Source of the DNA: Brevibacterium sp.
Lineage (GTDB): Bacteria > Actinomycetota > Actinomycetes > Actinomycetales > Brevibacteriaceae
NCBI GenBank assembly: GCA_030457025.1
Contig: JAKDSA010000018.1
Span: forward strand, 1 to 47,967
Length of the DNA stretch: 47,967 nucleotides
Direction: 5' to 3'
A program made the translations under genes and the position numbers. Within the stretch, counting starts at the first letter, position 1. Every line of letters begins with the position of its first letter. The notes below the pieces were generated by a model. The model had not been told where the DNA came from. It made no database searches and was given only the letters and a program-made list of their open reading frames with translations. Of the stretch, positions 23,675 through 31,925 are shown in pieces.

Positions 23675-24889
23675 TCACTCGACAGTCCGGGGGTACGGGT
23701 ATTCAGACTCCCGGCCCTGAAAACTCAAGATGCTCGGATTTCTGATCTCGCCGTTCTCGATCTCGATCGCGCGAGAGATGGTGGGAATCTGCGACCAAGC
23801 ATCCGGTCCTTCCAAGACAGTACGCAGATAGGGCAGGAGCGCCTCGCTGATCTCCCACGTCGCTGAGTTCCACAGGTAGGACGGGGTGTGGTCGACGGCG
23901 TAGTAATTGACCCCTTGCCCGACGGTGAACATCGGATCGTCGAATCCTGTGGGCTTCGCCCATTCGAAGCCCATGCCCTCATCGCACGAAACGTCGATGA
24001 TCAGACTGCCCGGGGAGAACTCCTTCAGATCCTCTGTGCGCAGGTAGGTCATCGGCGCGGAGACATCCTGGAGCGTGCAGTTGAGGACGATGTCATGTGA
24101 TGCGAGGAAGGTCGGGAGAAGGACGTCGCCGTCGTTCGTGACCACCGTGCTGAGGTGGATTGGGCCCTCGTCCGTTTTGAGCTGGGTGATGTGCGCGCTG
24201 TGGATCGGCGAGCCGACGGCCGCGACCCCGCGCTGCGTGAGCACCTGGATATCGTGGATCCCCTGGGCCTTGAGTGCTGTGACCGCCCCTCGAGCTGTTG
24301 CTCCGAACCCGATGACGACCGCACTGAGTCGCGGACCATAGTCTCCCGTCGAGCCGGTGAGGCTCAACGCGTGCTGGACAGAGCAGTAGCCGGCGAGTTC
24401 GTTGTTCTGGTGGAACACGTGCAGGCTGAAATCTCCCTGCCGGGTCCAATGGTTCATCGCTTCGAAGGCAATGAGAGTGAGCCGGCGGTCGATGGCGGTC
24501 TGCGCCATTGCCACATCCTGCACGCAGTGCGGCCAGCCCCAGAGAATGCGGCCTTCGGGAATTGCCTCCACGTCCGCGGCCTGCGGCTTCGGCAGGAGCA
24601 GAACGTCAGCGGAGTCGATCACTTCGGAGCGCTCCGCGACTCGTCCGACACGAGACTCGATATAGCCGGGTTCCAGCTGGAAGTCCGCGGCGTAGCCCCG
24701 TTCGACGATCATTCGTGCTCGAACTTCGGGGTCGATGCGGTCAATGTGATTCGGGTGAATCGGGAGTCGTCGTTCGTTCTCCATCGAAGAACCGGCGAGC
24801 AGGCCGAGGGTGAGGAGATCGCTGTTCGGTGAGGCGTCATCTGTCGAGGTGACCGAGACTGCCGAGGTCGGTTGAACGGTGCCGGACAT
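23675..24889 (-). CDS. AlaDH/PNT-fold dehydrogenase, N5-(carboxyethyl)ornithine synthase-like
   Basis: The 404-residue product resembles the alanine dehydrogenase/pyridine nucleotide transhydrogenase N-domain superfamily: LGLLAGSSMENERRLPIHPNHIDRI (substrate domain), a WGWPHCVQ segment, AGYCSVQHAL, a Rossmann motif AVVIGFGATARGA and LIIDVSCDEGMGFE, ending with YYAVDHTPSYLWNSATWEIS. The last two segments match N5-(carboxyethyl)ornithine synthase more than true alanine dehydrogenase, so an opine- or saccharopine-type reductive condensation of a keto acid with an amino acid is possible. Substrate is not proven. GGAGG lies four bases before the ATG at 24889, and TATAGT (24933-24938) is a likely -10 box. 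A longer frame upstream to 25042 is not conserved. Confidence 0.8.
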   Translation of the reverse strand: MSGTVQPTSAVSVTSTDDASPNSDLLTLGLLAGSSMENERRLPIHPNHIDRIDPEVRARMIVERGYAADFQLEPGYIESRVGRVAERSEVIDSADVLLLPKPQAADVEAIPEGRILWGWPHCVQDVAMAQTAIDRRLTLIAFEAMNHWTRQGDFSLHVFHQNNELAGYCSVQHALSLTGSTGDYGPRLSAVVIGFGATARGAVTALKAQGIHDIQVLTQRGVAAVGSPIHSAHITQLKTDEGPIHLSTVVTNDGDVLLPTFLASHDIVLNCTLQDVSAPMTYLRTEDLKEFSPGSLIIDVSCDEGMGFEWAKPTGFDDPMFTVGQGVNYYAVDHTPSYLWNSATWEISEALLPYLRTVLEGPDAWSQIPTISRAIEIENGEIRNPSILSFQGRESEYPYPRTVE

Positions 24890-25156
24890 CCGGCCTCCAA
24901 TCGTAGGGGAACCAGAGTCAGCTCCTCGTTCGACTATACGCCGGACTGTCCTGGAATCGGTTGTTCGGCGATTGAGGCTGGCGACGCACTCAGGACAGCA
25001 GTCTGTCGAAGTCCACGAGCGCCATGCTTCCCACCAGCTCACCCGGCATCAACGGGAGCTCGGACAGCGGAATACAGGCAACAACAGTCGCACTCGCTCC
25101 ACTTGGGAACTCTCGACCTCGCGACGGTCCTTCAGCAGCTGTCCGGCGCCCGCCGA
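24890..25156. other. Gap with a promoter and an unassigned coding-like stretch
   Basis: This 267-bp gap holds the -10 box TATAGT (minus strand, 24938-24933) for the dehydrogenase gene. On the minus strand one frame ending at 24990 is open without a good start and reads REFPSGASATVVACIPLSEL and PGELVGSMALVDFDRLLS, which looks like the end of a protein. It may be a gene remnant; I cannot name it. Confidence 0.35.
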
Positions 25157-25354
25157 CTAACGGCGATTGGCGACGAGCGCAGCCAACGGGATCGTGAAGT
25201 CGGTCGGTGATGTCGCCGACTCCAAGGTTTCGGCAACCGGCATCCGGGCGAACATTTGGACGTAGGGGCCCTTGCAGAATTCGTCCCAGCCGTCGCGAAA
25301 CACTGCCCAGCGCTGGGCAGTATTTTCCCGTTCAGCGCTGGGCCGCATCCGCAT
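25157..25354 (-). CDS. Small unrecognised ORF after cstA
   Basis: A 65-residue frame starts 19 bp after the cstA stop. It reads RWAVFRDGWDEFCKGPYVQMFARMPVAETL and ends PLAALVANRR. GC at third codon positions is high, as in real genes here. A small partner gene (YbdD/DUF466 family) commonly follows cstA, but this product lacks that family's sequence, so I do not assign it. The 20-bp palindrome at 25302-25321 lies inside it, which would be awkward for a coding region if it acts as the cstA terminator. It may be real, a decayed gene or chance. Confidence 0.35.
   Translation of the reverse strand: MRMRPSAERENTAQRWAVFRDGWDEFCKGPYVQMFARMPVAETLESATSPTDFTIPLAALVANRR
25302..25321. terminator. 20-bp perfect palindrome downstream of cstA
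   Basis: ACTGCCCAGC-GCTGGGCAGT is self-complementary over all 20 bases and could fold as an 8-bp stem with a GCGC loop 53 nt after the cstA stop. Minus-strand continuation is GTTTCG, a poor T-run; plus-strand continuation is ATTTTC. CAGCGCTGGG recurs 13 bp away (25333-25342). Terminator or protein site; unresolved. Confidence 0.45.
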
Positions 25355-25373
25355 CACTGGGCTCCGGCACGGA

Positions 25374-27101
25374 TCACACCTCTTCGCGCACTGCTTCGAG
25401 CTTTTCGTCGGCGTCGTCGGATTCGGGTGGGTGCCTGCGAGCACGGATGATCGCTCGGACGCCTTCGACTGCCACGAGCACGCTGCTGACGATGATGACG
25501 CAGTCGATTGCAAAGAGCAGCCAGTCCGCGCTTCCCGGGGTCGCGAAGCTGAAGAGCTGGTCGATTGCGGCCCAGAACGACATGACGAATACGATGGCCA
25601 GAGGTATCAGCGCAGGCCACGGATTGCGACGCTTGCGGATGAGCATGACCGCGAGGATCATCAACGTCAGCGATGCCATCAGCTGATTCGTCGTGCCGAA
25701 GAGCGGCCAGATGCGCAGTCCGCCCTCCCCGCCCAAGCCCTGTGAGAACGTGAGGCCCATACCGAGTACAACGACGACGCCCGTGGCGGTGTACTTTCCG
25801 ATCCTGAGGTTGACGCGTTCGCCCATCTCTTGGACGACGAACCGCATGAGACGGAAGCCCGTATCGAGCGAGGTCGCCGCGAACAGCACAGCCATCGTGG
25901 CGAGCACGGTCGCGCTCAATGACGCAGGCAGCCCCAGACCGGACTCCAAGAGCATGCCGCCGCCTTGAACGAACGAGTCCACGCCTGCTTGACCGAATGA
26001 ACTGTAGAGGTCTTCCCATTCAGCAACGGTGCGAAGGCCCGCGGAGATCGCGATGATCGTGCCCAGCGCAAGGAGACCTTCGCCCACGGCACCGAAGTAG
26101 CCGACGAATCTCGAGTCGGTCTCTTTGTCCAGCTGCTTAGAACTGGTGCCGGAGGAGACCATGCCGTGGAAGCCGGAGATTGCGCCACAGGCGATTGTGA
26201 CGAACAGCAGAGGCACGATGCTGGGCGTGCCTTCCGGAACGTTCATGTTGATGGCCGGCGTCACAATTTCGTGGGCGCCGTCCGCAACGAACATGCCGAT
26301 GACCACGGCTCCGTAGAGCAGGATGAGACCGATGAATAGCTGCACACCGTTGATGTAGTCACGGGGCTGGAGGAGCACCCACACGGGCAGCAGCGATGCG
26401 AATGCCCCGTAGATGAACAGCGTCAGGATCCAGAAGACCGTTGGAGTCATGCCGAGGAATGTCTCCGGCAGGACAACGGGAACCGCATTGCCGAGGACGA
26501 TGAGACCGTAGAGCGCGGTGACGCCCACAATGGTGACGGCCACCAGCGGCATGCGCAGGCGATACACGGCCAATCCGACCAGTAGGGCAACGCCGATCGC
26601 ACCCCAGGTCGGTATGACCGCGGTCGGAGTCGAAATGAGAAGGCCGGTGATGACGACGGCGAATGCGGCTATCACCATGAGGAGAAGGATGAAGATCACG
26701 ACGAGGAACAGGCCTGCACCGCGTTTGCCGATGTAGCGCCCGGACAGAGCACCGATGGACTGGCCCTTATTGCGAACCGAGGCCCACAGTGCGCCGAAAT
26801 CGTGCATGCCGGCGAAGAAGACGGTACCGAGTGTGACCCAGAGGAACGCAGGTACCCAACCCCAGATGAGCGCGACAGCCGGACCGACGATGGGTGCGGC
26901 GCCGGCGACAGAGGTGAAGTGGTGGCCCCAGAGGATGAACTTGTTCGTGGGGACATGGTCGACCCCGTCATTGAATTCGTGTGACGGGGTGCGGAATTCG
27001 TCATTCAGGCGATACACGCGTTTCGCCAGGTACTTGGAGTACACAAGGTATCCGAGTGCCAGGATCGCGAGACCGATCCCCATGAGAAGGACGGGACTCA
27101 T
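25374..27101 (-). CDS. cstA: CstA family carbon-starvation transporter
   Basis: CstA/BtsT proteins import peptides or pyruvate during carbon limitation. The 575-residue product has about 14-16 membrane helices. The family signature FILWGHHFTSVAGAAPIVGPAVALIWGW lies at residues 57-84, and GMVSSGTSSKQLDKETDSRFVGYFGAVGEG and ATSLDTGFRLMRFVVQE are in the C-terminal half. The cytoplasmic tail is short and charged. The ATG at 27101 follows AAAGG at eight bases. Direct repeats in the upstream region (27165-27185) may be regulatory. The E. coli homologues respond to CRP and starvation; nothing here shows the control directly. Confidence 0.94.
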   Translation of the reverse strand: MSPVLLMGIGLAILALGYLVYSKYLAKRVYRLNDEFRTPSHEFNDGVDHVPTNKFILWGHHFTSVAGAAPIVGPAVALIWGWVPAFLWVTLGTVFFAGMHDFGALWASVRNKGQSIGALSGRYIGKRGAGLFLVVIFILLLMVIAAFAVVITGLLISTPTAVIPTWGAIGVALLVGLAVYRLRMPLVAVTIVGVTALYGLIVLGNAVPVVLPETFLGMTPTVFWILTLFIYGAFASLLPVWVLLQPRDYINGVQLFIGLILLYGAVVIGMFVADGAHEIVTPAINMNVPEGTPSIVPLLFVTIACGAISGFHGMVSSGTSSKQLDKETDSRFVGYFGAVGEGLLALGTIIAISAGLRTVAEWEDLYSSFGQAGVDSFVQGGGMLLESGLGLPASLSATVLATMAVLFAATSLDTGFRLMRFVVQEMGERVNLRIGKYTATGVVVVLGMGLTFSQGLGGEGGLRIWPLFGTTNQLMASLTLMILAVMLIRKRRNPWPALIPLAIVFVMSFWAAIDQLFSFATPGSADWLLFAIDCVIIVSSVLVAVEGVRAIIRARRHPPESDDADEKLEAVREEV

Positions 27102-27164
27102 CAATTGTGCCTTTCGTCATTGCGTCATTGCGCAGACGGAGTGGAACTCAGCGGTTGCTTATCA

Positions 27165-27185
27165 GTCACTGTATCAATGTCACTG
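27165..27185. promoter_or_regulatory. Direct repeat GTCACTG upstream of cstA
   Basis: GTCACTG occurs at 27165-27171 and 27179-27185, a 14-bp period, about 65 bp before cstA. A second short repeat, TCATTGCG twice, lies nearer the start (27117-27132). Either may be a regulator site. Confidence 0.3.
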
Positions 27186-27291
27186 ATTCGTATGAACTTC
27201 CTCATCGTTTCGGCAGCGATGCTGCAGAGCCCGATTCTGCGCTCCTCAGCCGGGACCACATGGGAACTCTGCGGCCGGAACCCGCGGCCGG

Positions 27292-27804
27292 CTAGGACGG
27301 TTTTGTCAGTGCACCTGCGGCATAGGCGGCCTGACCGACGTGCTGGATGGCGTCGTCGATGATCGAGATCAGCCTGACCCCACGTGTGACCGGGGGAGTC
27401 CAGTTTTCGTCGATGACCTCGCCCAAGGCGTCCTCTGACAGCTGGCTCACGTAGCGCCCCACAGCAGTCAAAGTGGCCTCCAGGTAGTCGACGAGGAGCT
27501 GCTGATCGTCGACTGCAACCTCGGCTGCCTGTGCGGGGGTGTGTCCGAGCCCGACTGAATCGCCGATGTCGCCGAGGTTGAAGCTGGTCCGGAAGCTCTC
27601 CCATCTCTGTTCGTCACCGGTGAGGTCTGCTAGCTGGGCGTCGACCTCGCGTCCGCTGTGCCACAGCAGCCAGGCAATGGAATTGGGATGGTCGCCGGTA
27701 TGGGCATTGAGCTGATCGGCGGTGAGATTCGGGAGACCCTTGGCCGCATCGACAGGTCGCTGAGTCAGGTCGCTGAGTATTTCAATGCTATTCATATGGT
27801 CCAT
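27292..27804 (-). CDS. DinB-like (DUF664) protein
   Basis: The 170-residue product fits the DinB/YfiT-like four-helix bundle that contains many thiol-dependent S-transferases of actinobacteria. Likely metal-binding histidines are seen in GDHPNSIAWLLWHSGREVDAQ (first helices) and IIDDAIQHVGQAAY (last helix), the expected three-His pattern. Together with the mca gene in this window, a mycothiol-dependent transferase role is reasonable but not shown. The start at 27804 follows GAAGAG; the frame extends nine codons further to 27831 without a better site. Confidence 0.85.
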   Translation of the reverse strand: MDHMNSIEILSDLTQRPVDAAKGLPNLTADQLNAHTGDHPNSIAWLLWHSGREVDAQLADLTGDEQRWESFRTSFNLGDIGDSVGLGHTPAQAAEVAVDDQQLLVDYLEATLTAVGRYVSQLSEDALGEVIDENWTPPVTRGVRLISIIDDAIQHVGQAAYAAGALTKPS

Positions 27805-27843
27805 TGTGCTCTTCGTCATCACTCGTGTCATCAGGCGAAAACG

Positions 27844-28284
27844 TCACTCGAGTCGGGGTCGTCTGCGATTCTGCTTGATCTCGGAACGACGCCGCTCGGC
27901 TCTGGTTCTCCGGCGGCGGGAGTTCCGCGATGGTTTGGTTGCTCGGCGCGCGACAGGTGGCGCGAGTGCCTCTCGTAGGAGCTCGGCGAGTCGCTGCCTG
28001 GCGGCATTGCGATTCCTCAGCTGTGAGCGCTGTTCGTCGGAACTGACCGTGAGCACGGTGCCGGAGAGTTTGGCAGAGAGTCGTTCGATGACTCGCTGTC
28101 GCTGGGCCTCCGTCAGCACGGTGGTCGATCCGAGGTCGATGCTCAGCTGCACCCGGGAGTCAGAGGTGTTGACGTGTTGCCCTCCGGGTCCGGACGAACG
28201 TGAGAACTGCTCCGTCAGGTCTCCACCCGGCACGACGAGGCCATGGGGTATACCCGGTCCGGCGGGCACTTTGAGGTCATCCAC
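27844..28284 (-). CDS. arfB: Ribosome-rescue hydrolase ArfB
   Basis: ArfB (YaeJ/ICT1 type) enters the empty A site of stalled ribosomes and hydrolyses the peptidyl-tRNA. The 146-residue product has the class I release-factor domain with the catalytic motif SSGPGGQHVNTSDSRVQL at about residues 30-47 and the basic C-terminal tail (SRRRRTRAERRRSEIKQNRRRP) that senses the empty mRNA channel. No codon-recognition domain is present, as expected. Translation starts at GTG 28284. Confidence 0.93.
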   Translation of the reverse strand: MDDLKVPAGPGIPHGLVVPGGDLTEQFSRSSGPGGQHVNTSDSRVQLSIDLGSTTVLTEAQRQRVIERLSAKLSGTVLTVSSDEQRSQLRNRNAARQRLAELLREALAPPVARRATKPSRNSRRRRTRAERRRSEIKQNRRRPRLE

Positions 28285-28309
28285 GGAATAAGTCTCCCTC
28301 AGTTGCGAA

Positions 28310-28723
28310 TCAGCGGCGGTGACCGGAGACCAGCTGGTTGAGGGAATCGACGAACCCCCGCGCGTGTCCCTCCCACTTGTACCACATGCGGATGCTCTTG
28401 CCGTTATGAGAGCCGATGGTGGCCTTGCCGAAGAACATGCTCACCTTCAAAGTGGCGCCCGAGACGTCCCTGGCGGCGACCTCAGCCCGTTTGCTCCAGA
28501 ATCCGAACGCGTCGCTGCGCAGGAGGACAACGCGTCGATCGGTGGCGAGTATCAGCGGGTCAACCCCTGTCTACCCATTGCCCTCGAGCGCGAGGTGGAC
28601 GATTTCGTCGTCATCGAGGAACCGGTCGATGACCACTTTGAATGCGCTCAGAGGAGCAGGTTTCTGCCGCTGACGGTTCAGTGCTGCAAGCAAAGGGGAA
28701 GCAGTGGCAGACGAGTCGAACAT
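28310..28723 (-). pseudogene. PH-like domain protein interrupted by an amber codon
   Basis: On the minus strand 138 codons run in one frame from ATG 28723 to TGA 28310. Codon 51 is TAG (28573-28571). The first part reads SPLLAALNRQRQKPAPLSAF and IDRFLDDDEIVHLALEGNG. After the stop the same frame goes on with GVDPLILATDRRVVLLRSDAFGF and ends in ARGFVDSLNQLVSGHRR, which looks like a bacterial PH-like (YokE/SHOCT-associated) domain. No frameshift is needed, so only one base separates it from an intact 137-residue protein. It may be a recent pseudogene, a sequencing error or a suppressed stop. Confidence 0.75.
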
Positions 28724-28787
28724 GATCTCAGTTGACGGTCAGAGGACCGGGAACGTCCCTCCTGGTACGAGGCCTCCCGGAGACCAC

Positions 28788-29348
28788 TCAAATCGGTTCG
28801 CCTTCCTCCCGCAGCCGCGGTTCGACCTGCTTGTCGGGACGGATACCTGACTTATCTGCGTAGAACGAACGGATGCGATCCATGTCCGCGGCGATGTCCC
28901 CGGTGAGTTCGATCGTCGGGGACAGTCCCGTGGTCATCGTGGCCCGGTCGACGTAGCCGAGCGTGACCGGCATGCCCGTTTTCTGGGCGATTCGGTAGAA
29001 CCCCGACTTCCAATGGGTGTGACCGCCTCGGGTGCCATCGGGGGTGACGACCAGGCCGAAGACCTCGCCGGCACTGACTCGGTCGATCACCTCGGCGACG
29101 ACACGACTGGGGTTGGCTCGATCCACAGGGACGCCTCCGAGGCCACGCATGATCGGGCCGCGCCACCCCTTGAATAGGCTGTTCTTGCCCAGCCAGTGCA
29201 CCTCGATGCGCTGGCTCCAGGCGATCGAGAGCATGAGGATGAAGTCCCAGTTGGACGTATGAGGGGCGCCGATGAGCACAGTGGGTCGGCTCGGGGCAGG
29301 CTGGGTGACCAGCGTCCAGCGGCTGAATGACCAGAACGCGCGCGGCAA
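28788..29348 (-). CDS. PlsC-family acyltransferase
   Basis: The 186-residue product has the 1-acylglycerol-3-phosphate acyltransferase fold: the catalytic HX4D motif as HTSNWD at about residue 30, GLGGVPVDR (substrate motif III region) and TPDGTRGG (in place of FPEGTRS) near residue 105. It lacks long membrane helices, and at under 190 residues it is shorter than the typical 200-250. Relatives of this short form may acylate glycolipid or other acceptors. The only in-frame start is TTG 29348, and no ribosome binding site precedes it, so the true N-terminus may differ. Confidence 0.83.
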   Translation of the reverse strand: MPRAFWSFSRWTLVTQPAPSRPTVLIGAPHTSNWDFILMLSIAWSQRIEVHWLGKNSLFKGWRGPIMRGLGGVPVDRANPSRVVAEVIDRVSAGEVFGLVVTPDGTRGGHTHWKSGFYRIAQKTGMPVTLGYVDRATMTTGLSPTIELTGDIAADMDRIRSFYADKSGIRPDKQVEPRLREEGEPI

Positions 29349-29447
29349 GTCGTCGAAGCATGCTCACTACGTTAGAAGACGATGTCGGCGTTCTTCGATA
29401 GGAGGTGCCACGTGTCCTGCAAATTCCCTGTTCGCCTGGACTTCGCT

Positions 29448-30068
29448 TCAGTCGCTGACTCCTCGGCCCTCTGTCACTGGCTGCGGATTCGAATCGGCGC
29501 TGGATGTGAAGTCAGACTCGCCGCTCGTCAGTCGCCTCGTCCACGGTGCCATGCGGGACAAGAGACCATCACGCAGCACCACGGTGTGAAAGAGGACGGC
29601 GCAGAGGTGCGCGGTGAAAGTCAGAAACAGAAGGTAAGCCGCCACCGAATGGAAGATGCGGAGCAGACCGAACAGCCCCACCTGCTCCGGTGCGATGGGC
29701 GGCAGCTGCACTGGTCCGATGGTCAGTGGACCGCCGGCCGCGGAGAGCATGGCCCAACCGATGAGGGGCTGGATCAGGAGCAGCGCATAGAGCAGAATTT
29801 CCGACCCTTTCGCAAAACGACGTTCCCATGGTCCCATTGTGCTCATGGCCGGAGGTGGTCGGTGCAGGAACAGATTGCCGATTCGGAACACGATGAAGAT
29901 GAGGATCACGATCCCCAAAGGCTTGTGGATTGCCAGCAGCAGGGGGTAGTAGGCCAACGACGCCATCATCACCGCTGCGATGAAGAGCTGCACGACGACC
30001 ATGGCTGCCATGAGCCAGTGGAGGATACGGGACGGCAAGGCGTATTGGATGGTTGCTCGACTACGCAC
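29448..30068 (-). CDS. Cytochrome b561 family protein
   Basis: The 206-residue product has four membrane helices and the histidines expected to ligate two hemes: RILHWLMAAMVVVQL in helix 1, LAIHKPLGIVILIF in helix 2, IFHSVAAYLLFL and FTAHLCAVLFH in the later helices. Cytochromes of this bacterial type move electrons between the quinone pool and periplasmic partners. GTG 30068 follows GAGGCGG and overlaps the end of the catalase gene by 8 bp, so the two are cotranslated. That makes the exported catalase-like enzyme its natural electron acceptor; this is inference. Confidence 0.9.
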   Translation of the reverse strand: MRSRATIQYALPSRILHWLMAAMVVVQLFIAAVMMASLAYYPLLLAIHKPLGIVILIFIVFRIGNLFLHRPPPAMSTMGPWERRFAKGSEILLYALLLIQPLIGWAMLSAAGGPLTIGPVQLPPIAPEQVGLFGLLRIFHSVAAYLLFLTFTAHLCAVLFHTVVLRDGLLSRMAPWTRRLTSGESDFTSSADSNPQPVTEGRGVSD

Positions 30069-31164
30069 GACGCACCGCCTCGGCGTCGATCTTGCTCGGG
30101 TGGTGGGTCTCGCGGGATCGGCGGGCGAATGACCGAGCATAGACCGACGACCTGGCGGCTGGGAGCGGATCGTCCAAAGGTGTGATCCCGTCGGGGAGGA
30201 CGAGTGGGTCGAAATTGATATCTCGAGCGTTCCCCGGAGCCTCGGTCTGCACCGAATTGATCGTCACCGTGCCCACATCGATCGTGCGCCGCTCATCGGG
30301 CCAGGGCTTGGTGGCATCATTCGTCGGATCTTCCGGCTGGCCGAGTGTCAGGATGAGACGCCACTGCAGCGGAGCACTCGAGGCGCGAACAAGGTTCTCA
30401 AAGAGGTAGTCCTCTGACGTCTGCTCCTGCGGAGGCTTCTCTGGACCGTCCGGTTCTTCCGGAACGAGCATCCACCGCACCGGAGTGGTCTGCCCGTCCT
30501 CATTGGTGAACCCAAAGGCGTTGAGTCCTCGATAGGTGGTGTTCTCGAATCCGGAGGCCGGTGGATGCTGGCGGACGATCTTCATTGCCGCGACAGTTTC
30601 GGGATGATCGTCCAGATAGGCCCTGATCTTCTTCTGATCAGGCTCTCCCGTCTCGGGATCTGTTTTTGACGCGACCAGACGGTCGACGAAGTTCTGCGGC
30701 GTGCTGTCGAGGAACACTGGGATGTTCACCATTGCCGTTCGCCATTGCTCGTCATGGGGCAGGTCGAACTGAAGGCCCAATCCGCGCACCACCGATGCTG
30801 TGTCAGGTGCACACGGCAGACCGCCAGAGAGCGAGAAGCGTCCGGTCACCGGATATGTTCCCGCCCTGAACACGGAAGCTGTGGACACCTCTGCTCCGGC
30901 TCCGTTGCTGGTGAAGTAGCCTGTGGCGCTGAGCCCTTTGGCATGGTTGCGCCGGAAGCCTTCATGTCTGCCGAAGACGTGCTCGAAGCGATCGGCGAAT
31001 CGTGCGGGTGTCAGCTTCTCTGGAGTGAGCGCACCGCGCGCGAACCCGAATCCGCCGATGGTCGCTGCTCCGATGCCGCCGACCGCAGACAGGCCGATCA
31101 GTGCTCTGCGGCGGCTGACTGGTTTCCGCGACGGGGGAGTGGCAGGGGGTGTGTCTTCGTTCAT
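30061..31164 (-). CDS. Tat-exported catalase-family peroxidase (SrpA-like)
   Basis: The 367-residue product has a Tat signal (SRRRALIGLSAVGGIGAATIGGF) followed by a reduced catalase core. The distal heme histidine is in RRNHAKGLSATGYF, and the proximal heme tyrosine in the RxxxY motif RSSVY near the C-terminus. It lacks the usual N-terminal arm and C-terminal flavodoxin-like domain of full catalases. Small catalase-related proteins of this kind are often peroxidases needing an outside electron donor. The cytochrome b561 gene overlaps its 3' end by 8 bp and is the likely donor. The racemase gene upstream overlaps its start by 4 bp, so it may belong to the same long transcript. Confidence 0.9.
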   Translation of the reverse strand: MNEDTPPATPPSRKPVSRRRALIGLSAVGGIGAATIGGFGFARGALTPEKLTPARFADRFEHVFGRHEGFRRNHAKGLSATGYFTSNGAGAEVSTASVFRAGTYPVTGRFSLSGGLPCAPDTASVVRGLGLQFDLPHDEQWRTAMVNIPVFLDSTPQNFVDRLVASKTDPETGEPDQKKIRAYLDDHPETVAAMKIVRQHPPASGFENTTYRGLNAFGFTNEDGQTTPVRWMLVPEEPDGPEKPPQEQTSEDYLFENLVRASSAPLQWRLILTLGQPEDPTNDATKPWPDERRTIDVGTVTINSVQTEAPGNARDINFDPLVLPDGITPLDDPLPAARSSVYARSFARRSRETHHPSKIDAEAVRRA

Positions 31165-31925
31165 CTGTTCTCTTCTCCATTCGATGCGTGCAGATGATGG
31201 CCTCTGACGTCGAGCGGCAGAGGTGCTTGTGCTCGTTCAACTGCCTTCCGCGCCAAGGCCAGTGAAGGGTCGATGATGCGAATATCGCTGTCGATGTGGG
31301 CGAGGATCACTGAGATTTCGGTGCATGCTGCGATAGCCGCAGTGACGGTGCCTCCCAGCCGTTTCAGGATTGTTCTGACGTCGTCGCGCACCTGCTGACC
31401 GGTGTTTCCGGCCTTGACCTGGCCGATGATGTTCTTCAGCAGACTCTGCATCTCAGACGAAGGGAGTATCGCTTCCAGCCCCCGGGCTTCGAGAGCTCGC
31501 TGGTAGAGACACGACGCGAGTGTGGCGTCAGTGGCGAGGAGCCCGATGGAATCGTCGACTTGCGCATCGACAGCAGCATCGACAGCCGCATCGATGATGC
31601 TGATGAACTCGATGTCCTTGTTCCGCACCACCTGCGACAGGTAGATATGAATGGTGTTGCAGGGCACAACCAGGATTTCGGCGCCGCAGGCGAGGAGATG
31701 CGCGACGCCCTGTTCGAGCCACGGCGTCGGATCCGGACCGGTGCCTTCAAGGGCTCGAATCCGGTCTGGAACGGTCGGGTCTGACCAGAGGATCACTCTC
31801 AGATGCTCTTGGTCTCGCGCTCCCGGCGTGGACCGGACGAGCTTGTCATAGAAGTCGACAGTTGCGGCTGGTCCCATGCCGCCGAGTATTCCGATCGTGC
31901 GGGAGTCTGTTGTGGGATCAAGCAT
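31161..31925 (-). CDS. Aspartate/glutamate racemase family protein
   Basis: Racemases of this family use two cysteines to invert an amino acid without cofactor. The 254-residue product has the N-terminal GILGGMGPAATVDFYDKL, the first cysteine in VVPCNTIHIY and the second in AIAACTEISV, spaced as in aspartate racemase. Its ATG lies 8 bp inside the preceding desulfhydrase gene, and no ribosome binding site is visible, so it depends on translational coupling; ATG 31931 is an alternative. It ends within 4 bp of the catalase-like gene. With the PLP enzyme and antiporter it suggests use of a D- or unusual amino acid. Confidence 0.88.
   Translation of the reverse strand: MLDPTTDSRTIGILGGMGPAATVDFYDKLVRSTPGARDQEHLRVILWSDPTVPDRIRALEGTGPDPTPWLEQGVAHLLACGAEILVVPCNTIHIYLSQVVRNKDIEFISIIDAAVDAAVDAQVDDSIGLLATDATLASCLYQRALEARGLEAILPSSEMQSLLKNIIGQVKAGNTGQQVRDDVRTILKRLGGTVTAAIAACTEISVILAHIDSDIRIIDPSLALARKAVERAQAPLPLDVRGHHLHASNGEENR

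Noticed and set aside
29382..30185. Plus-strand frame of 267 codons opposite cytochrome b561
   Set aside because: Rich in His, Glu and Gln as expected for the complement of membrane helices; the minus strand encodes clear heme-ligand helices.
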